NCBI GenBank assembly: GCA_036898135.1 | Contig: JBAHVR010000299.1 | Span: forward strand, 113,501 to 177,500 | Length of the DNA stretch: 64,000 nt | Source: Oncomelania hupensis | Taxonomy: Eukaryota > Mollusca > Gastropoda > Littorinimorpha > Pomatiopsidae | Direction of reading: 5' to 3' | Shown here: positions 43,274 to 53,271 of the stretch, in pieces | Layout of the letters: the number at the start of each line of letters is the position of its first letter | How positions within the stretch are numbered: the stretch's first letter is position 1 | Made by a program: the position numbers and the translations under genes | The notes under the pieces: model-generated | What the model was told of the DNA's origin: nothing | Database searches by the model: none | Seen by the model: only the letters and a program-made list of their open reading frames with translations

Positions 43274-45343
43274 ATGTCTGATTGGGATCAGGACCCAGAC
43301 GATGAGGCTGAGGCCTCTGCCGCTTCTTCCCACCGCGAGCACGAGACCAGTGATTCTGGTCAAGAGCCCAAGGTGGGGGGAAAGCGTCGCCCCAAGAAGA
43401 CTCACAGTCCCTCTGACTTTCTTATCCCCGAGGTGCCGCCTGCGCAGCTTCCCTCTAAGAGAGAGCTGAGCAAGGCGCGTAAGACACGTGAGCGCCTCAT
43501 GGCGGCCGAGAGACTGGCGGCCATGGGTGGCTCTACGCCCGATCATGGCCCTTGTGCTCCCACGGTGCGGACTTCCACGCCCATACCGGGGGACTTCATG
43601 CCTGAATCTCCCTCTCGCAAGAGGGTTAATCCCTTTGCGGGAGGAAATCCCAAGTCCAAGCGTAGTATTAAGCTAGCAGATAATAGGAAATCGCACCACA
43701 AGTCTCCTGCCCCAGAGGTGGAGGAAGGTGCCGATTGCCGCCCACATTCCCCTGTGGATCCCATGGAGTTGGGTATTTCTCCGGTTGTGCTGTTAGAGAA
43801 GGATGCCCATGTGGGTGTGCCTTCGTCCCCGGTTGCAGGTCCCTCGGCGGCCGATTCCATACATGTTAGTCCTGTGCGCGGGTCTCAGCCCGCTGATAAC
43901 CCCCCCATGACTCAGGCGACTACTAACACCCAGCAGACGGGTAAACCTCCTTCTTACGCAGATAAAGCCCGTATGGGAATCCCGGAGGGTGGTTTTCGCA
44001 GAATGGGCCGAACAACTGCTCCCAGGGAGATGGTGGAGGTGGTGGATTTCCCGGTGGTCATTCATGATGTGAAAGGTGGCATAGCTACATTTAATGGACT
44101 GGGCCCGTATAGGCGTGAACTTACCCTGAAAGAGGCGGTGGGTGCGGTGCTTAGTGCTCGTAGGCTACCGTCGGGTGGTTGGCTTGTTGCATGTAAATCC
44201 AAGGCGCAGCAAGGCGTCCTTTTTAGACGGTCTGACCTTAGTGGTATACCCATTAAAACAACTATTCCAAAGGCTACCACCGTGGGGGTAGTTAGAGGGT
44301 TACCAGACCTTGGGGACGACACCATTTTCTTTGGACAGATAACGAAGGACCTCACTAGACAGGGTTTTCCAGTTCTTTCGGTGGTGAGGTTACCTTTGGC
44401 GGGTGGGTCCAAATCCAGCTGTCTCAAGATCACATTTGACCTAAAAGAGTTGCCCGGGACGGTGATGTTGGGCTTGACAAAATATAGAGTTGATCCATTC
44501 GCTGCACCGGTTCTTCGCTGTACTAAGTGTCAGCTATTGGGGCATGGGCGGCAACAGTGCCGCAGAGAAAAGGACCGTTGTGCGAGATGTGGTAAAGACC
44601 ACCAAACCTCTAAGTGCGAAAGCAATGTTCGTTTGTGTGTGAACTGTGGGGGCTCCCACTCAGCGGCGTGGTTGGGTTGTCCCGAGTATGAGGTCGCACG
44701 GGATGCCAATAGGCTGCGAGGGGCCACCTACATGCCGTTCTCCAGAGCGGTCGCCGAGGCTCGTGCTGGCGGGAAGGGAGGGGGTGTTTGCGGCTCTGCT
44801 TCAGCCACAGTCAAGCTTTGTTGTGCTGCACCATTGAGTTCGGCGGTTGCTAGCGATGTTACCAGTACTTTACATGTTGCCCCCTCTGTGGGGGGAGTTG
44901 TATCTGTCCAGTCGTTGCCGCAGGTGAAGGAGGCAGTGCATGTGCCGGGTCGCCCTTCTAGAGATCCACGTGTCGCTCATGCGGCAGCGGCACGGGCTCG
45001 TGAACCTGGTTGCTGCCCTACGGATGGGGTGGGGAAGATGTTGGTGGTTGCTCAGTTGCCTGGGCGGGACGAGTTGCCTGTCCAGGATCCTCCTCCTCGG
45101 GGTCATGATCGCGCGCCTTCTGAGTCCAATACAGAATCGTCTACTCGGACGCCTGTGGGGGGGAGTCGGGTGGGACCGAATGTTGAGCTTATGCTGCCCT
45201 TACTTCAGGGTCTACAAGACATGGAGGAGGCCCTCGTGGGTGGGTTGGCCAATCTGCCGGTAGAACACATGACCACACGAGTCATGATTAAGTCACTTTT
45301 TACTATTCTTAAAACCCTATGTGCCATACTGACCAGAGAATGA
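43274..45343 (+). CDS. LINE ORF1 protein (gag-like, three zinc knuckles)
   Basis: 689 residues. The N-terminal half is acidic, Ser/Pro-rich and apparently disordered (MSDWDQDPDDEAEASAASS). A conserved nucleic-acid-binding middle (about residues 245-410) precedes three Cys/His knuckles at about 415-470: CTKCQLLGHGRQQC, CARCGKDHQTSKC and CVNCGGSHSAAWLGC. This arrangement is that of ORF1 proteins of I/Jockey-type LINEs, which coat the RNA and help form the RNP. The start ATG gives the longest frame. The stop TGA overlaps the ORF2 start as ATGA (45340-45343). Confidence 0.93.
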   Translation: MSDWDQDPDDEAEASAASSHREHETSDSGQEPKVGGKRRPKKTHSPSDFLIPEVPPAQLPSKRELSKARKTRERLMAAERLAAMGGSTPDHGPCAPTVRTSTPIPGDFMPESPSRKRVNPFAGGNPKSKRSIKLADNRKSHHKSPAPEVEEGADCRPHSPVDPMELGISPVVLLEKDAHVGVPSSPVAGPSAADSIHVSPVRGSQPADNPPMTQATTNTQQTGKPPSYADKARMGIPEGGFRRMGRTTAPREMVEVVDFPVVIHDVKGGIATFNGLGPYRRELTLKEAVGAVLSARRLPSGGWLVACKSKAQQGVLFRRSDLSGIPIKTTIPKATTVGVVRGLPDLGDDTIFFGQITKDLTRQGFPVLSVVRLPLAGGSKSSCLKITFDLKELPGTVMLGLTKYRVDPFAAPVLRCTKCQLLGHGRQQCRREKDRCARCGKDHQTSKCESNVRLCVNCGGSHSAAWLGCPEYEVARDANRLRGATYMPFSRAVAEARAGGKGGGVCGSASATVKLCCAAPLSSAVASDVTSTLHVAPSVGGVVSVQSLPQVKEAVHVPGRPSRDPRVAHAAAARAREPGCCPTDGVGKMLVVAQLPGRDELPVQDPPPRGHDRAPSESNTESSTRTPVGGSRVGPNVELMLPLLQGLQDMEEALVGGLANLPVEHMTTRVMIKSLFTILKTLCAILTRE

Positions 45344-48300
45344 AGAGTGCGATATTCGATTGCTTGCTGATGTTGGGAAGTGCGTGGCTGTTACTTTGCC
45401 TAAACATGGGACCGAATATGCTGGGCGTGCTGCAATGGAATTGCAGATCGATAGTTTCTTTTAACGACTCACTACCCAGTTTGATGCTCAGATTGCCAGG
45501 GACTCATGTACTCTGCCTACAATCGTTAAATTGTAGGCGCGATAGACTGCCGGTTATAGAGGGTTTTCACTTCCCTCCCCTCTACACAACGGGCGAGAAC
45601 GACAAAATATATGTAGCGACGTATGTACGCCTGGGGCTGAGGGGGACGGATTTGGGCCCGGTCGATGAGGGTGAGGGAGGTGGGTTTACGTCCGCCCTGG
45701 CTATCACTTTAGATACGGCTTCACCAACTGAAATAAACATTTTAAATTACTATAACCCGACGGGTTGCAAGGACTTTACTTGGCTTGTCCCGGTTGTAGC
45801 TGAGGGGCTGTGGCTCGTGGTGGGTGATTTTAATAAGAGGGATGGCATGTGGGATGAGGGTTATCACAGTACATCTCCCGACTTGCTCGCGATCTTGTCG
45901 GAGGCTGACCTAGTTGTGATGAATGATGGTTCCGTCACCAGGATCCCTGATAGAGCTGGACAGTCAAGTACGGCCATAGATCTCAGTCTTGCTAGTTCCG
46001 CACTGGCCCCCATAGTTTCTTGGTCCGTACTGGATGACCCGCTATTCTCCGACCACCTCCCGATTAAGGTTAGTGTAGAGTTGATTCCTAGTGTTGTACC
46101 GCCCTCAGCGGCTGCCCCCAAGATGGACAAGATTGACTGGGACAGATATGGTGCAGCCCTCCAGGATTTTTCGTTGTCGAGCTCCACACAGGTTGACGAG
46201 TTGGAGTTGCAGCTTCGCGAAGCCATGCTTGGTACTATATCCTCATTGGCGCCGCCACCGCGTCTTGGTGGGGGGGTGGCCCACCCCTGGTGGAGTCAGG
46301 CTTGTAGGACGGCTGTTAAGGCTAAAAAACGTGCCTATAAGGCCTTTAGTAAAGTAAACAGTCAAGAAACGCACGCGGATATGACACGTACCAGATTGGA
46401 GGCCAAGAGGGTGATCGCGGCCGCCAAGCGTGACTACTGGTCAACTCAGTTCAGTAGAAGACAGAGCATGTCAGAGCTATGGCTAAATGTTCGTAGGATG
46501 AGGGGGCGTTACCGCCCCATGGCTTCCAACTTAACAGATGGGGCGAATGTCTTTGCCACGGACCAGGAAAAGGCCGGTGCCTTCTTAGGGCAGTTCCTCG
46601 CCGCGAGTACAGTGCTACCCACTGCGGAAGCCGAGAGGAGGGCTGACGGTGAGGCGTCATTTGGTGGGCTCCCAGATTTGGGGGGCGAGAGATGTACTCT
46701 CATTACGGCGGTTGAGTTCGCCAGGGCCTTAAGTGCTTGTAATGTTAGCAAGGGTTGTGGCCCGGACGGTGTCCATTATCTTATGGTCAAGAGGGCGCCG
46801 CTGGCCTTTAAACAACAGGTTCTGAAGTTCTTTAATCTATGTTATAGATCTGGTACGGTTCCCAGTTCCTGGCGCCTGTCTACCATAATACCCATACCTA
46901 AACCTCACAAACCTAGAACAAATATTGCTAGTTACAGACCCATTGCCCTGACCTCACACCTTTGTAAACTGTATGAGAGGATCTTGAAAAACAGACTGGA
47001 GCACTTCTGCGACAGGAATAATGTTATTTCCAGCTCCCAGGCTGGTTTTCGCCGTAGGCGCTCCATCACCGATCACTTGGTGAGGTTGAATGAACATCTA
47101 CATAGGGCGCGATCACATCGACGAACAGTATTTGCGTGTTTTTTCGACGTCGCCAAGGCGTTTGACACGGTTTGGCATGCCAGCCTGGTCGAGAAGCTAC
47201 GAGTGTTGGGCCTGGACGCTTATCTCCTGCATTTTATAGATTCATTTCTCAGAGATAGAGCTATCAGGGTGCGTTGGGAGGGGCATGTCACTAATTATGG
47301 TACTCTTTCTATGGGTGTCCCCCAGGGGTCCGTCATAGCACCACTTCTTTTTTCCATAGCCACATCAAATGTTATTTCTGGTTGTTCGCCTAAGTCTGTG
47401 GCTGTAGCCTATGCCGACGACATCTTAGTGTGGAGGACTACACGCTTCCGACGGATCGGACGCCAGAGTATCAATTATGTTAGGGATTTCGAGGCATTTC
47501 AGGGGGACGTGGACTCTATTGTCTCTGCTCTGGCTGAGGAGGGATTGAGGTTGTCGCCGGGCAAGACCATATTTGTCCCGTTTTCCTGTAGATGGAGTGA
47601 TGATTATCTTAGTATTCCCCTGTTGGTTGATGGTGTGCGGGTTGTACCGGCACGGGAGGTTCGGTATCTGGGGGTTCTCCTGCGTCAGAATGGCAGTTTT
47701 ATACCACAGATTAATCGTAACATCTCTTCGGCTTACGCAGCGTCCAGGGTTATTGGGGCCATTCGCCGTGAGGCCTGGGGCCGTGACCCCAGGGATGCGG
47801 TCTCCCTATATCATGCATTGGTTAGATCCAGACTCCTCTTTGGTGCTGAGCTCTTTTATGATATAACAAGTCACCAGTTGCAAAGGCTAGTTGGCGCCGA
47901 ATGCGCCATCCTCCGACGATTGTTATGTTTGCCCTCATCTGTCCCGGTGAAGATTGTTTATCAACTCTCAGGTGTCCTTCCGCTGTGGTTGCAGATTCGC
48001 AAGGCATGCGCTGGCTACTTGTGTAGAGCCCGTAGTGTCATTAACTCCACCGACTATGAGTTATCTTGCCGTTTTAATCCTCCCAGGGGTGGGCGCCATG
48101 TTCCTGGGTTGGGAGAGTATCTTGAGCCGCTGCTTGCGGATGTGATGGGTTTAGGCCGACTTTTTGAGCAAGCTCCGGCGGTATCGGACCCACCATGGGA
48201 GAGCCCACCTATTTCTGTCTCGCTGGGTTTTGGTGGACTAACTAGGGAAAGGGACCTGCCCCTGGTTACCCAATTGGCTAGGGAGCGTGTGGCAGACTCG

Positions 48301-49158
48301 GAAGGTACCCTTAAAGTTTTTACCGATGGGTCGGTTAGGGAGGATGGCTCAGCGGGGTGTGGGTTCCATATCCCAGGGATAGGCGATTGGTCCTTCGGTG
48401 CCCCGCCTGGATGCTCTTCCATGACTGTCGAGCTTCTCGCTATACGTCAATCTCTGTTTGCTCTGGCTAGAGCCGACCTACCTCCGGGGTTGGATGTTAC
48501 TATCTTTTCAGATTCCCAGTCGGCGCTCCAGACCTTGGCAGAGAGTTCCTCGCGCGCGCGACCAGCGTTGGTCGCCGATACCTTGGCTCAGGCGTCCATT
48601 TTGCGGAAGGAGGGCATTGGTGTATCTGCTATGTGGGTTCCATCCCATGTTGGAATTGTGGGAAATGAAGCAGCGGATCGTGCCGCTTGTGTTGGTTCTC
48701 GTGGTGAGGCGCACACTTCTATTTTAGTGCGACCATCCGCTGAGGAGGTGGTGGGAAGGGTGAGGAGTTTGTTGTGGGAGCGCTGGGTGGTCGAATATCG
48801 AGAATGGAGTGCTGGTCGTCGCCACTATGTTTGTCCGCCGGACCATAGGCCTTTTCCGCTATGTTCTGATCTACCCACTAATCTTAAATACACCTTAATG
48901 AGACTGATGTCTGGCCATTGGAGGACTCGATGGACTGGGGCCCGTTGTGTGTGTGGAGAATTGCCGAGTTTCGGGCACTGCCTTTTTGAGTGCGGGCTGT
49001 TGGAACCTTCCTTTGGGCTGGTGCGTGGGAAGCTGCGAGCGAGTGAGTTGGAGCTAAGTTTGGCGGGCCTTTGGGGTCTGGTGGAGAGAGAAGGGAGGAG
49101 CCTGTTGGTCCATGTCGCGCGCCTCATTGTGGATTCTGAAGTTTTTTCTTTACTGTAA
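45340..49158 (+). CDS. LINE ORF2 protein (endonuclease, reverse transcriptase, RNase H)
   Basis: 1272 residues from the ATG overlapping the ORF1 stop. An APE-type endonuclease comes first: LGVLQWNCRSI, VLCLQSLN, VVGDFNKRDG, STAIDLSLAS and FSDHLPIKV. The position normally LQE(T) reads LQS, so the metal-binding Glu appears replaced. RT follows (about residues 510-790): SWRLSTIIPIPKPHKP, SQAGFRRRRSITDH, FFDVAKAFDTVWH, MGVPQGSVIAPLLF and AYADDILVW. RNase H (about 990-1125) has all four acidic residues: FTDGSV, TVELLAIRQSL, FSDSQSAL and HVGIVGNEAADRAA. A C-terminal CCHC follows (CVCGELPSFGHCLFEC). No stop or frameshift is seen. Confidence 0.94.
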   Translation: MKSAIFDCLLMLGSAWLLLCLNMGPNMLGVLQWNCRSIVSFNDSLPSLMLRLPGTHVLCLQSLNCRRDRLPVIEGFHFPPLYTTGENDKIYVATYVRLGLRGTDLGPVDEGEGGGFTSALAITLDTASPTEINILNYYNPTGCKDFTWLVPVVAEGLWLVVGDFNKRDGMWDEGYHSTSPDLLAILSEADLVVMNDGSVTRIPDRAGQSSTAIDLSLASSALAPIVSWSVLDDPLFSDHLPIKVSVELIPSVVPPSAAAPKMDKIDWDRYGAALQDFSLSSSTQVDELELQLREAMLGTISSLAPPPRLGGGVAHPWWSQACRTAVKAKKRAYKAFSKVNSQETHADMTRTRLEAKRVIAAAKRDYWSTQFSRRQSMSELWLNVRRMRGRYRPMASNLTDGANVFATDQEKAGAFLGQFLAASTVLPTAEAERRADGEASFGGLPDLGGERCTLITAVEFARALSACNVSKGCGPDGVHYLMVKRAPLAFKQQVLKFFNLCYRSGTVPSSWRLSTIIPIPKPHKPRTNIASYRPIALTSHLCKLYERILKNRLEHFCDRNNVISSSQAGFRRRRSITDHLVRLNEHLHRARSHRRTVFACFFDVAKAFDTVWHASLVEKLRVLGLDAYLLHFIDSFLRDRAIRVRWEGHVTNYGTLSMGVPQGSVIAPLLFSIATSNVISGCSPKSVAVAYADDILVWRTTRFRRIGRQSINYVRDFEAFQGDVDSIVSALAEEGLRLSPGKTIFVPFSCRWSDDYLSIPLLVDGVRVVPAREVRYLGVLLRQNGSFIPQINRNISSAYAASRVIGAIRREAWGRDPRDAVSLYHALVRSRLLFGAELFYDITSHQLQRLVGAECAILRRLLCLPSSVPVKIVYQLSGVLPLWLQIRKACAGYLCRARSVINSTDYELSCRFNPPRGGRHVPGLGEYLEPLLADVMGLGRLFEQAPAVSDPPWESPPISVSLGFGGLTRERDLPLVTQLARERVADSEGTLKVFTDGSVREDGSAGCGFHIPGIGDWSFGAPPGCSSMTVELLAIRQSLFALARADLPPGLDVTIFSDSQSALQTLAESSSRARPALVADTLAQASILRKEGIGVSAMWVPSHVGIVGNEAADRAACVGSRGEAHTSILVRPSAEEVVGRVRSLLWERWVVEYREWSAGRRHYVCPPDHRPFPLCSDLPTNLKYTLMRLMSGHWRTRWTGARCVCGELPSFGHCLFECGLLEPSFGLVRGKLRASELELSLAGLWGLVEREGRSLLVHVARLIVDSEVFSLL

Positions 49159-49645
49159 TCCCCCTGGTGGTGGTTCACGGCGGCCTTCTGTCGTTTATAC
49201 GGTTTCTTGGTGGCCCGTCAGGTCCCGCCTTTATAACAATCTCTGTTGTAGGATACTCAGGGCGGGTTGCTTATGGCCATGGCTGCTGTGTTAACGCCGG
49301 ATCCTTTATAACCTATGTTGTTGCATGACCTTGTTGTTGTATTACATGTCGCCGTTGCATGGCTTTTGCATGTGCAGTGTGGCTCGTGTTACTCCCCTGG
49401 CTTGCTTCATAATATTTTTGTTGTCTGTGGTTAATATTTTCGTTATTTTATTTTAAGCTTAGATTTGTTAGTATGCTGGTTGGTTTTTATACCACTAATT
49501 GTTATTAAGTTTAATTTTAACACAGTTGGTGTATATTTGACCTTTTTAGCATAAGGTCTGCATGGTTATGTTGGCCCTATATTATTGCATTTGCTGGCTG
49601 ACTTTAATAAAATAGGATAATTTTATATTATGGCCGGTGTTTCTG

Positions 49646-49679
<34 letters not shown>

Positions 49680-50229
49680 TTTTGTTTTTGTTTTTTTTGT
49701 GGTTGGGCCAAATGAGCACCCACCAATTTCTTATGCTATAAGCGTGTTGGCTTTCATGACAATTATTTTATTAATTATGTTCGGCATGATAGTTATGACT
49801 GCATGCTGTTCTTTTACGGTAGTATTGACATTGTTCGCGGTACTCCTTGGGGAGTGGGTTTCCCCTCCCCGTCGATCGCCGCGAACTGGATGTGGCCGGG
49901 CCTTTTAGGCTCCTGCCAAGGACCCCTGTCACGCGTATAAGCGTTTTTGGCTCTTGGGGCTTTTTAAGATTTTCTCATTTAATTATATGATCATAACTAG
50001 ATTATGACCTATATTTTAACATTACTATCTTAATATGGAGGTATTTTGGGTTTGCCCACATGCCTATCTTAACTTTATGCCTTATTAGCGTATTTTAATC
50101 TTAATGTCTTAATTTGTGTTGTATGGATGAGTGTTTGTATTGTGATTTTAAATTTTAATTAGCAATTTTAGTAACGTCCCATATATGCGAAAGTGTCCGG
50201 GGACAATAATCTAGTAAACGAACGAACGA
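49159..50229 (+). other. LINE 3' untranslated region and tail
   Basis: T-rich, with a run of about 29 T at 49650-49678. The last 70 bp (CCCATATATGCG, TGTCCGGGGACAATAATCTA, AACGAACGAACGA) recur as short truncated insertions at 18885-19000 and around 24936-25090, which confirms this as the LINE's 3' end. Confidence 0.8.
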
Positions 50230-50525
50230 TTAGCTCGTCAGTCGAATACTACCTATGAAGCTGCGAGGGTCAAACCAAGGAACAAACTGCAGTGTCCGCT
50301 TATCTCCACCTCATCGAGAGAGTGCTAGAGACTAAACGACGGTTTCACGAATCCCAGAGTCTAGAAGTAAGTTAACACTAGTAGTTTTGATACGCGTATG
50401 TGTATATATATATTATATTGATGGCCATGTATTAATAATATGTTCATGATATATATAGTTACAGAAACCGATTATAATCGGTTAATTATTATTTCTGACA
50501 CATTGTGCATGTGGATTGATGTATC

Positions 50526-50972
50526 TTGTGGGATGCACTGTGGTCTAATGGTAGTGCTTCGGCTTGCGGATCTGAAGGTCCCGGGTTTGAGCACTGGCCG
50601 GGCCATTGTGTTGTGTCCCTGGGAAAGACACTTTACTCCTGTTTTCCTACTCCTTCGGATGAGAGTATAAACCGAGGTCTAGTCTGTGTCGCATACATTC
50701 CATCATAACGGACTTTAAAGATCCTGACGCTCATGTCCTAGACGGGTGAGTGCTGGTGACAAGAACACACCCAGCATGCACCTAGGTCCTTCTCCCCCAT
50801 CCCTGGCTACCCAGGATTGTGCTCAGTTGTCCGGGCGTCAGACCATGCGCCCAAAGGCTGCGGGTGGGCGTCTCGGGCGTCTTGAGTTAGATCCTGTATC
50901 GGCCAGCGCCTTGAGCAGCTCTTGAGCTGGAAAAGCGCTATATAAGAACGATTAAATAAATAAATAAATAAA
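50526..50972 (+). mobile_element. tRNA-type SINE, family V, copy 2
   Basis: The head has an A-box-like TGGTCTAATGGTAGTGC and a B-box region GGTCCCGGGTTTGAGC. The body includes ATGAGAGTATAAACCGAGGT. The 3' end is GAAAAGCGCTATATAAGAAC followed by (AAAT)n; a GCGCTATATAA tail is shared with L2-type LINEs in many animals. It is much better preserved than the copy at 40985-41335. Confidence 0.88.
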
Positions 50973-51855
50973 TCTTAGCCTTAAGATTCGGATTGAAGTC
51001 TATATATGAGAACCTTGCAGGTGTCTGATGCTATGGACACTTTGCAGAGGAGACCGCACACTCATATCTGATGAGAATATTGTAGCCAGAGCTCTGATTT
51101 TTACAGGTCAGCTCTGGGATGGTTTGTGGGGACAAAAGCATGACGCTTGCTCCCGTGGTACAGAAGAAGAACAACCTAGATTCTACCTCTCCACGTCCAA
51201 ACCTCGTAGCTACAAGACTTACCCGACTCACCAGATCAATCTGAGAGTCAAGACTCCCTCAAAAGAACAAGGACTCAAACACACTCAACAGCAGTGCAGC
51301 TAAGTCTCCCACAAATGCAAACTGAGTTCTAAATCTGGAGAAAATAGTCAACCACTTGAACAATCATAGACTCGCTTAGCATAGGATGAAGAAGACCTGC
51401 TGAATGAAATACCCAGCACATTGAACTATATTAATTATTAATTTACAGTTTAATGCAGAAATGTTAAAGTTTTGTTGCCTATATAAAAGTTGAAATCACA
51501 TATATACGACTGGTGTCATTCTATTTGTATTGTTGTGAATCTTTTAGTTTTCTTCTCTCGAGACATAATAACCTAGTCTTTTGATTAGTAATAAGTGTTT
51601 CTCAAATTGAGCCAAATGATACTAAAAAGCCCGAGAACAAATATAAATTGTATGTGACCAAACACCGTGATCAGTCTCTCACATCGCTCTGGAATTCTGG
51701 TAAAAGAACGATCGATAGTGGTAGCCTAACGCCCCTCTATCAATAAGTCTTATCCCTTAGTAAGATAAACGTATCTTCCCCAGAATATCATCACACTAGG
51801 AACCACTGCCTGTGCGGGTTGCAATGTTATCGCGAGATGGCGGATGGATGCTCAC
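50973..51855. other. Intron sequence without recognised element
   Basis: Part of the TM5-TM6 intron. No repeat shared with the rest of the window was noticed and no exon is seen; 51031-51303 has open frames on both strands without family resemblance. Confidence 0.55.
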
Positions 51856-52034
51856 TTAAAAAGGGTTGCGATGAGAATGCCGTTGAAGATGCAGAGGAGG
51901 ATGAGCGGGATGAAGGTGAAGAGTGCGCTGAAAAACCAGTAATAGCCGATCCGATAGCTGTAGCGCTCAGCCAGCTCCGTGTCCTCCCCAACCGCGTACG
52001 TCTGGTTCGTCTCCGCGTCCACTTTCCACACAAC
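51856..52034 (-). CDS. GPCR gene, exon with second extracellular loop and TM5
   Basis: Acceptor ACATTATGTGTAG-like (TATGTGTAG at the border) and donor AA|GTGAGC at 51856/51855. The frame enters in phase 0: VVWKVDAETNQTYAVGED, then LAERYSYRIGYYWFFSAL and FTFIPLILLCIFNGILIA, ending TLF plus two bases of a Lys codon. The Asn-Gln-Thr sequon and the acidic stretch fit an extracellular loop; the following helix with Pro is TM5. Joined to the preceding exon it gives PELFEVEVVWKV across the loop, as in FMRFamide-type receptors. Confidence 0.9.
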
Positions 52035-52420
52035 CTACACATAACAAATACACACACACACAAACCCACCCACACGCAAACACACGCACACACACACATT
52101 TCCACAACTGTATTATCGCAAAAAACCGTTCACTTTAACAACAGTTCATCAGTTACGCCACCGTCACCCTCAACTCTCGTGAAAGTACGCACTCCCAAAC
52201 ATTTTCATACTCCCCAAAGAATACCACTACCACAATCATCACCATCACAGTCACCAACAGTAATATCATCAACACCAATACTTACAGCAGCAACAACGCC
52301 ATCACCAACATCACGAAAACCATCCCCATCACACACCACCACCACAACCAACATCACCACCCTCACCCCCAGCAACAACAACATTATAACCAGCACCACC
52401 GCCATCAACACCCCACTCAC
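52035..52420 (-). other. GPCR intron with CA- and CCA-rich simple sequence
   Basis: 386 bp between the TM5 and TM3-TM4 exons. It contains a CA repeat (52045-52100) and ACC/CAC-rich sequence. The TM3-TM4 frame runs open through it on the minus strand, which creates a misleading long ORF. Confidence 0.8.
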
Positions 52421-52646
52421 CTCCACTTCAAATAATTCAGGCACTGTACAGGAGACAGCAACGAAGGCAACAAGGGCGATAATGATCTTGGCTCGCTGAG
52501 GCGTACATATTATCCTCCCTTTCATAGGGTGGCAGACGCCGATGTAGCGTTCAACGGTGAAGGTCACGGTCAGCAGTACGGACACGTTGGACGCCATGTC
52601 CGACAGTACCCTGCCGTAAGGATACCAGTGTTCAAACACCGGGTTT
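52421..52646 (-). CDS. GPCR gene, exon with first extracellular loop, TM3 and TM4
   Basis: Acceptor TCTGTGTCTGTGTGCAG; donor GTGGAG|GTGAGTGGGG. One base completes a split codon, then 75 codons: NPVFEHWYPYGRVLSDMA, SNVSVLLTVTFTVERYIG and VCHPMKGRIICTPQRAK, followed by IIIALVAFVAVSCTVPELF. ERY (about 52552-52544) is the DRY-equivalent motif at the end of TM3. VCHPMKGR and the basic second loop are strongly FMRFamide-receptor-like (family knowledge). The preceding TM1-TM2 exon must end in phase 2. Confidence 0.92.
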
Positions 52647-52689
52647 CTGCACACAGACACAGAATAGAGAGCGTTTACAATCTTTATCA

Positions 52690-53177
52690 AAGTACAATCA
52701 GCGATCGTCCTAGGGATTTGCAAAACCGGTACGACGTCACAGTAAACAAACCCACTCCAACGCAAACCGGTAGGCCAGTCACGGAAACCGGTATGACCCA
52801 TAGCAAAGCTTAATAATGCGTCACTATTTTATATAAGTAGATGGCGACTCTGTTAATGCACTTTCTGTTTCATTAGAAACATCTTCGTCTGCACATAAAC
52901 ATCTTTTATCGCCCCTCTCCCCCATAGTAAAAAATGAAAAAAGACATTTTTGCTTCTTCATTATTACTAGCTTATCTGCCACTGTCGCAATACATACTGA
53001 CGAACACGAGGGAAGAAAAAGATCGAAAAGTGCGCGAGTTTAATTTATCCGTATTCACGATAGCCTTGCGCCCGCCAATGTTGTATCATTCTGTATTAAT
53101 TACCTCAAATAATATGGCAAGGCTACTGAACGCATTCGCAGGCCTCTCGTCTACACTCCCTAAACACATAATCAGCG

Positions 53178-53271
<94 letters not shown>

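Larger units (their letters stand above)
42614..50229 (+). mobile_element. Apparently full-length I-type LINE with 12-bp target duplication
   Basis: TTAGCTCGTCAG occurs at 42602-42613 and again at 50230-50241, exactly flanking a 7.6-kb unit. Inside are a 0.66-kb 5' UTR, ORF1 with three zinc knuckles, ORF2 with endonuclease, RT and RNase H, and a 1.07-kb 3' UTR with a long T run (49650-49678). It ends in an (AACG)n-like tail. An RNase H domain in ORF2 with a CCHC ORF1 is characteristic of the I superfamily of non-LTR retrotransposons. Both ORFs are open, so it is young. It sits in the GPCR's TM5-TM6 intron, antisense to the gene. Confidence 0.92.
30472..52646 (-). other. Gene model: FMRFamide-receptor-like class A GPCR, 5' end missing
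   Basis: Five minus-strand exons: 52421-52646, 51856-52034, 38182-38353, 34650-34822 and 30472-30808. Intron phases match at all four joints (0, 2, 0, 2). Together they give about 361 residues covering TM3 to the C-terminus. Characteristic signs are an ERY triplet after TM3, the VCHPMKGR loop, a TM5 with FTFIPLILLCIFN, a TM6 with CQLPG, and a TM7 NASINFILY in the place of NPxxY. This combination is typical of protostome FMRFamide/neuropeptide receptors (family knowledge). TM1-TM2 and the N-terminus are not found up to 64000. Introns are 384 bp, 13.5 kb, 3.36 kb and 3.83 kb and are filled with mobile elements. Confidence 0.85.

Noticed and set aside
52205..52801. Single-exon receptor protein of 198 residues
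   Set aside because: Only 52421-52646 is receptor sequence; the frame continues through an upstream repeat and a downstream simple-sequence intron.
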